A stretch of 5,576 nt of DNA from DATJGF01 sp035495315 (GTDB lineage: Bacteria; Verrucomicrobiota; Verrucomicrobiia; Limisphaerales; UBA8199), in assembly GCA_035495315.1 (NCBI GenBank), contig DATJGF010000149.1:1-5576 (forward strand). The letters run 5' to 3'. Below, in pieces: positions 1 through 5,576 of this stretch (position 1 is the stretch's first letter; every line of letters begins with the position of its first letter). Under the pieces are notes generated by a model that was not told where the DNA came from, did no database searches, and saw only the letters and a list, made by a program, of their open reading frames with translations. A program made the translations under genes and the position numbers.

Positions 1-1139
1 TCAATCTGATACACACCTTCCCGGTCGCAGACATAAAGGTAACGGTCGGTTGCCACCATGCCGGATGGCGCGTGCATGCGCTCGGCGAGGCCAATCCAAA
101 AGGGATCAATGATCTTGCCTTTTTCGTCGAGTCGGGTGATCCAGCCATAGCCATCCTTGGCCAGCGAGATGCCGCCACCGAGATTCGAGACGAACCAAGT
201 GCGGCTCGGAGCGTGCCAAACGCATTGATCCGGCGCGTCAAACGGTCGGGACGGCAAGGCGTTCAAGTCCTGAACCCACTTGTCGTAGGTTGATTTTGAC
301 AGCGGAAGATATATGTCTGGTGCTTCCGTGATGCGGTGATTGATGAAGCCAATGGCACCGTGGTAGTCCAGGCTTCGCAGCTTTTTCAAAACGCGGGTCA
401 GGTCGAAGTTTCCACGATAGAGCGGCTTGAGCGTAGAGTATTCCCACTCGCTGCCATTGAGCTGGTTGGGAATGTTGTCGCTCCCGGCAATTGTGACATA
501 GCCTAGATGACTTTTTACCTTCTCCAGCACTTCCTCGATGCGGTCCGCGTTGCCGGCGCGGATCTCATGGCAGGTATGCACGGCCAGGTCCAGGTTCGTC
601 CGATTTATCCTTTCCACATAAACCAGCGCGTCCTCCGCCGTGGCGATCATATTCTTGCTGTGCGGATAGAGGGTGACCTTCAAAGATTTGGTAGCAGCGT
701 AATCAACGACGTCGCGAATTTCCTTTTCTAAAAGCTCCGGCGTAAGCCCATTCTGCTTTTGCCCTGAAATCAGCCACAGGTCAGTGCCCGTTCCCGCGAG
801 CCGGTTAACCACCCCAACCCAGTCGCGTCTGAACCCATTCATTTCATCGTAGTTGAAGCGGTAGAACGCGGCATAAATCTTGAAGCCATCAACCTTTCCG
901 GCGGCGGCCCGGTAGCGGCCAAACTCTTCCAGCTTGGTCAAACTCCCGATGTCCACCGCCAGACCGGCATAGCCATCGTCGTGCAACATTTTGACCTGCT
1001 CTTCGACCGGGTATTTATCCAACCCGCCCATGTTGTAGATAAACAGCGGCCAATCATATCGGAAATCGCGAGCTTTCGCTGAATAGACCGAACCAATAAG
1101 AACAGCGACAACGCACAGTAGGGCTTTAATTAATTTCAT
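1..1139 (-). CDS. Exported TIM-barrel (sugar phosphate isomerase/epimerase-like) fused to SMP-30/gluconolactonase-like propeller, 3' end beyond window
   Basis: The minus frame is open from the ATG at 1139-1137 to the window edge (379 whole codons, no stop), so the C-terminus is missing. Residues 1-24 look like a Sec signal peptide (KLIK, then a hydrophobic run ending near AKA). Residues about 25-290 resemble the xylose-isomerase-like TIM barrel of sugar phosphate isomerase/epimerases: a YPH motif at 158-160, a CHEIRAG segment at 190-196, and VTIAGSD at 215-221, where relatives carry metal and substrate ligands. From about residue 298 the sequence changes to the start of an SMP-30/gluconolactonase/LRE-type propeller, with WFVSNLGGG (315-323), KDGYGWITRLD (328-338), and APSGM then LYVCD (357-372). 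Such proteins isomerise sugars or hydrolyse lactones; the actual substrate is not visible. No Shine-Dalgarno sequence precedes the start, which overlaps the stop of the upstream ORF by ATGA. The reading frame is certain, the domain calls good, the function only inferred. Confidence 0.85.
   Translation of the reverse strand, partial: MKLIKALLCVVAVLIGSVYSAKARDFRYDWPLFIYNMGGLDKYPVEEQVKMLHDDGYAGLAVDIGSLTKLEEFGRYRAAAGKVDGFKIYAAFYRFNYDEMNGFRRDWVGVVNRLAGTGTDLWLISGQKQNGLTPELLEKEIRDVVDYAATKSLKVTLYPHSKNMIATAEDALVYVERINRTNLDLAVHTCHEIRAGNADRIEEVLEKVKSHLGYVTIAGSDNIPNQLNGSEWEYSTLKPLYRGNFDLTRVLKKLRSLDYHGAIGFINHRITEAPDIYLPLSKSTYDKWVQDLNALPSRPFDAPDQCVWHAPSRTWFVSNLGGGISLAKDGYGWITRLDEKGKIIDPFWIGLAERMHAPSGMVATDRYLYVCDREGVYQI
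1136..1139 (-). other. ATGA stop/start overlap between oxidoreductase remnant and TIM-barrel gene
   Basis: The TGA of the remnant (1138-1136) overlaps the ATG of the TIM-barrel fusion (1139-1137) in an ATGA tetranucleotide on the minus strand. No purine-rich ribosome binding site lies in the preceding 20 bases, so termination-reinitiation from the remnant may feed the downstream start. That would explain why a short remnant reading frame stays open. The overlap is seen; coupling is inferred. Confidence 0.55.
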
Positions 1140-1384
1140 AGGCGCGGAGTATTGACAGAGATTTGATTGAATAGCGGACGAGCTTTGAAAGCTTCCAAAT
1201 GCAGCGACTTCACGCGAGCCAGCCCGAACCGTTTGTGAATCTTGGCCGCTTGCACAGCGACAATCACTCCATCGGAAGTTCCGCCATAAATGCAAATGTC
1301 AGATTCCATCGTTTCAGCCAACCATTGCGATCCAACCAGCCAACTGAACATCGTGACATTAAAAAGTATGCTCGCAACTTTCAT
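1136..1384 (-). pseudogene. N-terminal remnant of an exported FAD-dependent oxidoreductase
   Basis: This 82-codon ORF starts at the ATG at 1384-1382 and stops at TGA 1138-1136. Residues 1-24 form a hydrophobic signal-peptide-like leader. Residues 27-48 match the opening strand, glycine-rich turn and helix of the exported FAD-dependent oxidoreductases common in PVC bacteria: DICIYGGTSDG, where the family usually has a GGTSGG-type turn, followed by VIVAVQAAK. In intact members the next residues form the second beta strand ending in an acidic residue that holds the FAD ribose, within proteins of several hundred residues. Here, after K48, the sequence becomes IHKRFGLARVKS and no longer resembles the family, ending 34 residues later. 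I infer an internal deletion or truncation that left the 5' end. Alternatively it is an unrelated small exported protein, but the match at the dinucleotide-binding turn makes this less likely. Confidence 0.6.
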
Positions 1385-1471
1385 GAGTATTTAGCTTCAA
1401 TGGTCTAACAAATACCGATTGATGACCATCCCCCTAAAGCGGAGATAATGGCTCGCATCAAAGTTTCTATT

Positions 1472-3994
1472 TTAAGCCTGAACCCACACCGGACTGGACC
1501 AAGCGAGGTGGTTGTTCTTCTGGGTCACGCGGGCATAGTAATACAGCACTCCATCTTCATGAACCGGAGTGGCGTCGGTCCATGCGCCTTTGATCTGACT
1601 GGTTGTTGCGCCGGGCTCATGGACATAAACCACGCGACTGTTGCGCAAAATTTCGACCCGGGTGATGTCGTCCATGGCGTCAATGTTGAATGTCATTTCA
1701 ACCTTGGAGCCATCCACCACGGTCTCACCACCCCAGACGCCGTTAACTCGGAAATCCACCACGATCTGGTCGCCGGTCGTCGCGAAGCAGCGGCGAGCCC
1801 GCAACGCTTCCAGAATGCCGCGACGGCTGACTTCCTTGACCCAGACGCAAGCCAGGCCGACGCCCATGCTGTTGTGATCTCCGCTGGCCACAAAACCAAG
1901 CCGGTATTTCTTATCGCGCAAGGCATGGTCAATGAAGCCCTTGTCGGAAGTGGCCAGCGGCTTATGGCGGGAAACATTAATCATTCGCGGCGCTCCACGA
2001 TATTCGGCGTTGCCCCGGCATTGGAAAATTTCCACCACCGGTTCAATCTCCTCATCCCGGGTGTCCCAGCAGCACGGGTGGGTCTCGTCCGCCGGATGGT
2101 GCGGGATGGAAACACAGTCAATTTTGCTTTTGCGGATGAGCGCCCAGAGTTTTTCCGCATCGTGAGCTTCAGGATTGGTCTCAGAATAAACCTCGTCCCT
2201 GTTCCGCACAAATTTCTTAGCCTCGTTGACGTCGGCAAAGAAGAGGTTACGATGGCCGACGCCACGACCAATTTCCGGCTTACCATTATTTGACAGCGTC
2301 CATTCGACTGATGGCAGTGCTACGAAACATGTCGGGTCGTTGTAAAATTCCGCCAGTCGTAGAGATTTCCGAAAATAAATTTCCGTAAGTGAATAGCCGT
2401 GATCGGTAATCCCAGCAAAGTCGTAGCCCTCGGAGTAAAGGCCGTAGCGAAAATCGTCGTGCAAGGTGCCATCGGTTCCTGCCGGCCAGCAATTGGAGTT
2501 TTCCGAGTGCTCATGCAAATTGCCACGTAGCAGGGTGTAGATCTCGCCGCGATAGTTCACCATCGGGCGGGGTTGTCGCTGCCGGCCACTGATCGCGGGC
2601 CGAAAATTTTTTACCGGGTGATGCTCGACAACCATCGTCTGCACCAAATTCAGCGGCTGCGATGCGGCTGTCAGATTCGGTGCGGAGAATCGTTCCAGTT
2701 CGAGTCGGCCACGGCGCGAGTGAACCATATCCGGCTGCGACGGAATCACGTGCGGCCCGGAGCAGCAACTGCAATGGTTCTTCGTCAGATCGCTTTTCCA
2801 CACCATCCAAAAAGATTTGGCGTCGTCAGCAAAGACCATTGAGGGGCGCTGCGATTCGCCCTTTTGTTTAGTTTGAACCAGCGTGGTCGGCGACGCCCAA
2901 CCGGTTGCGGGATCGAGATGTGAAATGCGAAAAGACCAAAATGGCGTCGTCTTGTCGCCACCGCCGCAATGGGTCATGACAAAAACATTTCCGGCGGGAT
3001 CTTTGAAGAAGGTTGGCAGATGGTCGTTCTTACCCTGAAACAACCAACGCCCAATTTCCTTCTGCTCGTGGAGTTGGCCGTTGACGTAGCAGATCATCGC
3101 GCAGCAACGGTCGCCGGTGTAGTTGTCGCTGTCTTCGAGGCGGCTGGTGAACCGATTATTTTCCCAACTGATCCACAGGCGTTGTTCCCGATCAAGAGCC
3201 AGTGCAGGTCGTGCGTTGATATTCACGCGCTCCTTAAGCCCTCCGCCCACAGCGACTGGCACGGTCTTGGTCGTCTGCAAAGTATGCGGATCGAGGATCG
3301 CCAACTGGATATTACGATGCACCCCGTCGGTGCAACTGTAGGCCAAATAGATTTCGCCGGACGAAGCAACTTCAATGGCTGGCTCGAAACAGCTTGCCCT
3401 ATCGCCGGCAACGCGCACGGGTTTGCTCCAACGACCGTCCGCGAAGCGCGCCAGATAAATACTGAACTGTCCTTTGGTAAAAACCTCCCAAGCCACCAGA
3501 TAACTGCGTGGTCTAATCGCTTTGACGATGGGGTTGATGCTGCGTTGCCCCGGATCACTGATGGCAACTGGCGGCTGGAATTTTTGTTTGCCGGCAATCG
3601 CGGCTTTGATGAGCCAGCGGCCATTCTCGATTGCCGCCCAAGCAACAATCGGTTCACCTTTGTCCGCACACGCAGCGGTAACCGCTTCATATTCGCCGTC
3701 GGTGATCACCGGGTTCGTTTCCTGCCAGCTTCCTCCGTTGAGCGAGAAACACGCGATGGTTTCCTGACAGTTGGGAAAATCTTTTCGGCGCAGGGTGGTC
3801 AGCCAAGTCTGCCGACCATTGCCAAACAAAATGGGCGTTTCGTCCTGCTCCGCATCAAAGTCGGAAAGGTAAAGTTGATCCAACTGCTGATACGGAGCCG
3901 CGCCGGTAAGATTTTCAGCCCAAGAAATCCGAGGCAAGAGCGCCGCCGAAGCTGAGACGAGAGCCGTGTTTTTGAGAAATTGTCGGCGGTTCAT
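1472..3994 (-). CDS. Tat-exported BNR/sialidase-like propeller fused to a PHP-domain metal-dependent hydrolase
   Basis: This is a complete 840-residue protein. The N-terminus carries a Tat signal, NRRQFLK at 2-8, then a hydrophobic stretch with likely cleavage after ISWA (26). Residues about 40-440 form a propeller-like region with recurring strands such as IVAWA (116-120), YLVAWE (165-170), IYLAYS (215-220), LWISWE (273-278) and FWMVWK (395-400), like BNR/sialidase-type repeats. Residues about 488-745 form a PHP domain: GNLHEHS (491-497), ITDHG (529-533), PSVEW (561-565), PHHP (631-634) and ASGDHNS (703-709) hold the expected metal ligands. Residues 746-840 look like a beta-sandwich tail ending in an Ala-Trp-Ser-Ser-Pro-Val-Trp segment. 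PHP domains hydrolyse phosphoesters or related bonds with two or three metals; the substrate here is unknown. The start overlaps the GH gene's stop by ATGA. Vicinal cysteines (297-298, 410-411, 641-642) are unusual for an exported protein. Reading frame and domains are well supported; specificity is not. Confidence 0.9.
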   Translation of the reverse strand: MNRRQFLKNTALVSASAALLPRISWAENLTGAAPYQQLDQLYLSDFDAEQDETPILFGNGRQTWLTTLRRKDFPNCQETIACFSLNGGSWQETNPVITDGEYEAVTAACADKGEPIVAWAAIENGRWLIKAAIAGKQKFQPPVAISDPGQRSINPIVKAIRPRSYLVAWEVFTKGQFSIYLARFADGRWSKPVRVAGDRASCFEPAIEVASSGEIYLAYSCTDGVHRNIQLAILDPHTLQTTKTVPVAVGGGLKERVNINARPALALDREQRLWISWENNRFTSRLEDSDNYTGDRCCAMICYVNGQLHEQKEIGRWLFQGKNDHLPTFFKDPAGNVFVMTHCGGGDKTTPFWSFRISHLDPATGWASPTTLVQTKQKGESQRPSMVFADDAKSFWMVWKSDLTKNHCSCCSGPHVIPSQPDMVHSRRGRLELERFSAPNLTAASQPLNLVQTMVVEHHPVKNFRPAISGRQRQPRPMVNYRGEIYTLLRGNLHEHSENSNCWPAGTDGTLHDDFRYGLYSEGYDFAGITDHGYSLTEIYFRKSLRLAEFYNDPTCFVALPSVEWTLSNNGKPEIGRGVGHRNLFFADVNEAKKFVRNRDEVYSETNPEAHDAEKLWALIRKSKIDCVSIPHHPADETHPCCWDTRDEEIEPVVEIFQCRGNAEYRGAPRMINVSRHKPLATSDKGFIDHALRDKKYRLGFVASGDHNSMGVGLACVWVKEVSRRGILEALRARRCFATTGDQIVVDFRVNGVWGGETVVDGSKVEMTFNIDAMDDITRVEILRNSRVVYVHEPGATTSQIKGAWTDATPVHEDGVLYYYARVTQKNNHLAWSSPVWVQA
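1760..2533 (-). other. PHP catalytic domain within the Tat-exported fusion (residues about 488-745)
   Basis: Metal-ligand candidates in order are H494 and H496 (motif I, H-E-H), D531-H532 (motif II, T-D-H), E564, H581, H632-H633, and D706-H707. The last motif is Asp directly followed by His rather than the Asp-x-His of bacterial polymerase and histidinol-phosphatase PHP domains. The segment after it, GLACVWVKEVSRRGILEALRA in outline (713-733), followed by RCFATTGDQIVVDFRV, is the shared C-terminal strand-helix-strand pattern of exported PHP/DUF3604-like proteins. The cofactor and the reaction cannot be read from sequence. Confidence 0.75.
3991..3994 (-). other. ATGA stop/start overlap coupling GH71/99-like gene and PHP gene
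   Basis: The glycoside hydrolase gene ends in TGA at 3993-3991, and the PHP gene begins with ATG at 3994-3992. There is no evident Shine-Dalgarno sequence in the preceding bases (the codons for RTNRSL), so termination-reinitiation is the simplest way to start the downstream gene. This ties the two proteins to one mRNA and a similar expression level. Confidence 0.7.
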
Positions 3995-5319
3995 AATGAT
4001 CGGTTGGTTCTGACGGGAACATCCGCGGTAAGGGGGCGTTCATCGCGCAACAGGCGCGCCCCTTCGCCGGTGAGCCAGAGGTAATAGTCGCTTGGCAATC
4101 CCTCATACGTCACGAATGGACTAGCACCGACCGGCGGTTGGTTGGTGCATTTGAATATGGCCGTGCCTTCGTCCATTTCATCGAACATCGCCACATAGAT
4201 CATCCCGGCTCCCGCGCGTTTGGCGGCGACAAATTGCGACCAGAGAAATCCGCCCTGCATCCGCGGGATATAATTCAGCGGCGATGCGGGTTTCAGATTA
4301 TGCCAACTGAATCCCGGGAAAACGACCGGCAGATAATCCAGGGATTGTTCCCGACACCAGACCTCGTCAGGCTGCCAATAAGTCTCGCCGTGGAGCGCGA
4401 CTCCCTTGGGATTTTGGTAACGGCCGGGTGTCCACGGACTGATCACATCCGCGAGTTTCAACACCTCATGGAGTGCCGGATCCCTTACCGCGTCCCGTTT
4501 CTGCTCGCGCCAACCCGTCGGCACGCCGAGCATCACAGAGCAGCCGTCAGCTTTTAGAAACTCGATCAGCGCCCGGCACTCGGCGAGGGTGTATGGTTTT
4601 TCTTCGTTTGCAAACCCCACGCCCCAGACCGCGACCAGTGGCTTGCCCCGATGGTGCAGATAGGCGGGATCCTCGCCGATGTGCATTTGTTTACGCAGCA
4701 TTTTCCAATCGGCCTTGACCCGCGCCACCCCGCCGGCGGGCAGCCCGCTCAAATCATACATCACGGCATACGCCCGTCCCTCGCGGTTGGCACCCTCGCG
4801 GCAATGGGCGAGCACGACATCCTTGTGATACCGCTTAGCGTCGTCGTTCACCCCATTGGCGAACCGCTGCACGAACGCGCCATCAATACCGTATTCGCGC
4901 ATCCAGCGGAAATGTCGCAGCACGGTTTCCCGGTTGAATGAACTGAACACTTCCGCCAGACGACCATCGACGGACTGGAAACTGGTGGTGAAGCGCTCGC
5001 CAGCAGTCAACTCGGAGACGTCCGGCCACAGGTCCACCGTGACATTGCCGGGAGCGAATGATCTAGACGAGTTGCGAGCCCAGTGCGTCCAACCCAAGCC
5101 TGCTCCATCACCCTCGCAGTTGAACCACCCCTGATAGCCCGTCATCACCTTGCCAGTGAGTGTGCTGGTATCCACGCCGCGAACGCTCGGTCCGGCATAG
5201 GGCTGAAGCGGATCGGCGATGGGGGCACCCGACAGGCAACGAGTTGTCAAGCAAAGCAAGAATACCACGATGGCTGTTAATCCATTCGCTCGTAGTCTTC
5301 CTGGCAGTTGCGTCATCAT
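3991..5319 (-). CDS. Secreted GH71/GH99-like glycoside hydrolase
   Basis: This is a complete 442-residue protein. Residues 1-32 form a Sec signal peptide (Arg at 8 and 10, hydrophobic core AIVVFLLCL, likely cleavage near LSGA); the cysteines at 23 and 28 do not fit a lipobox. The rest is one TIM-barrel domain resembling bacterial GH71/99-like proteins often labelled xylosidase/arabinosidase: VMTGYQGWFNCEGDG begins the barrel (58-72), YGIDGAFVQRF follows at 143-153, LVAVWGVGF at 228-236, and MFDEMDEGTAIFK at 378-390. The E381 and E384 pair in this last motif matches the Glu-x-x-Glu of GH99 endo-alpha-mannanases/mannosidases, where the two carboxylates act through an epoxide-like mechanism. The family tie to GH99 is by motif and fold; the glycan is unknown. 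A second in-frame ATG directly follows the first (5316), so either could be the start; neither has a clear ribosome binding site. The stop of the upstream gene is 23 bases away, suggesting an operon. Confidence 0.82.
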   Translation of the reverse strand: MMTQLPGRLRANGLTAIVVFLLCLTTRCLSGAPIADPLQPYAGPSVRGVDTSTLTGKVMTGYQGWFNCEGDGAGLGWTHWARNSSRSFAPGNVTVDLWPDVSELTAGERFTTSFQSVDGRLAEVFSSFNRETVLRHFRWMREYGIDGAFVQRFANGVNDDAKRYHKDVVLAHCREGANREGRAYAVMYDLSGLPAGGVARVKADWKMLRKQMHIGEDPAYLHHRGKPLVAVWGVGFANEEKPYTLAECRALIEFLKADGCSVMLGVPTGWREQKRDAVRDPALHEVLKLADVISPWTPGRYQNPKGVALHGETYWQPDEVWCREQSLDYLPVVFPGFSWHNLKPASPLNYIPRMQGGFLWSQFVAAKRAGAGMIYVAMFDEMDEGTAIFKCTNQPPVGASPFVTYEGLPSDYYLWLTGEGARLLRDERPLTADVPVRTNRSL

Positions 5320-5342
5320 GAATCAAAAAAATGGCAACGGGG

Positions 5343-5576
5343 TTACCTCGATGGCTTCGCGGACACGGACACCACGGCTTTGTTGTGAGGTTGGACCGGG
5401 ACGCTGACATCAACAATATGGAATGAAGTCCCATCAAAGGCCTGCTCGATCGTTCCGGCGGAAACTGCATACTCTGCGCCCTTGGGCAGGACAAAACGAA
5501 TTCTCGCCGGGGAAATCTCAAAGTCGTAATGATTCTCAATGGTCGCCGTATTGGTGGCACAACTCCCATCGTTGGG
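5343..5576 (-). CDS. C-terminal fragment of an unidentified beta-rich protein
   Basis: A minus-strand frame enters the window at 5576 and ends at TAA (5345-5343), giving 77 residues of the C-terminus only. The sequence alternates hydrophobic and polar residues, as in a beta-sandwich: FEISPARIRFVLPKGAEYAV (19-38), then FHIVDVSVPV (52-61) and KAVVSVSAK (67-75). It has no cysteine pair, transmembrane segment or catalytic motif I recognise. The tail ending in paired strands would suit the terminal accessory domain of a large secreted enzyme, and it sits 23 bases upstream of the GH71/99-like start, so it is probably the previous gene of the same operon. I do not recognise the family. The competing minus frame over the same bases gives an arginine- and proline-rich product with no family resemblance and runs into the glycosidase gene, so I discarded it. 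Confidence 0.65.
   Translation of the reverse strand, partial: PNDGSCATNTATIENHYDFEISPARIRFVLPKGAEYAVSAGTIEQAFDGTSFHIVDVSVPVQPHNKAVVSVSAKPSR

Noticed and set aside
1400..1429. Inverted repeat (ATGGTC/GACCAT, 18-base loop) between the PHP gene and the oxidoreductase remnant, considered as a terminator
   Set aside because: The stem is only six pairs, the loop is long, and no T-tract follows on the minus strand. It gives no support for termination.
1385..1471. Possible promoter in the 87-base gap upstream of the oxidoreductase remnant (TTGATG, 17 bases, TTTAGG on the minus strand)
   Set aside because: The -35-like box matches only four of six consensus bases and the -10-like box three of six, which is expected by chance. 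The genes may simply share a transcript.
1448..2293. Plus-strand open frame of 281 codons opposite the PHP domain
   Set aside because: It lies entirely antisense to a gene with clear domain motifs. Its product shows no recognisable family, and such frames arise from codon bias in GC-rich genes.
2969..3955. Plus-strand open frame of 328 codons opposite the propeller region
   Set aside because: Its translation has no signal peptide, motif or family resemblance, and it is fully covered by the supported minus-strand gene, so it is a shadow.
4729..4740. Perfect 12-base GC palindrome (CCCGCCGGCGGG)
   Set aside because: It lies within the glycosidase coding sequence and encodes an ordinary Ala-Gly-Gly stretch in GC-rich codons. 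No second copy was noticed.
5108..5569. Minus-strand open frame of 153 codons overlapping the glycosidase start
   Set aside because: The product is arginine/proline-rich with no recognisable fold. It overlaps both the beta-rich C-terminal frame ending at 5343 and the glycosidase signal peptide, which are better supported.

Overview
The window reads as a single minus-strand block from a bacterial chromosome. I infer a member of the PVC superphylum, most likely Verrucomicrobiota (Pedosphaera/Limisphaerales-like), less likely Planctomycetota. The grounds are moderate-to-high GC, large exported proteins fusing beta-propellers to enzyme domains, a Tat-exported PHP-domain protein, a GH71/99-like protein, an exported sugar-isomerase-like TIM barrel, and no clear Shine-Dalgarno sequence at any start. 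The assignment rests on gene-family flavour only; no taxonomic marker gene is present.

Layout, in transcription order (high to low coordinates, all minus strand): (1) 5576-5343, the last 77 codons of an unidentified protein with a beta-rich C-terminus; (2) 5319-3991, a complete secreted GH71/GH99-like glycoside hydrolase with a Glu-x-x-Glu pair; (3) 3994-1472, an 840-residue Tat-exported protein combining a BNR/sialidase-like propeller with a PHP metal-dependent hydrolase domain; (4) 1384-1136, an 82-codon ORF that keeps only the signal peptide and first nucleotide-binding turn of an FAD-dependent oxidoreductase, probably a broken gene; (5) 1139-1, the 5' part (379 complete codons) of an exported fusion between a sugar phosphate isomerase/epimerase-like TIM barrel and an SMP-30/gluconolactonase-like propeller, running off the window.

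The genes are packed like an operon: a 23-nt gap between (1) and (2), an ATGA stop/start overlap between (2) and (3), 87 nt between (3) and (4), and another ATGA overlap between (4) and (5). Every product whose N-terminus is visible carries an export signal, so the locus probably handles a carbohydrate or glycoconjugate in the periplasm or outside the cell: a glycosidase cleaves it, and the PHP, isomerase and lactonase-like proteins act on products. This pathway is inference; no transporter, regulator or SusC/D pair is visible. No RNA genes, mobile elements, CRISPR arrays or convincing terminators were seen. The long plus-strand open frames inside the PHP gene are antisense shadows.
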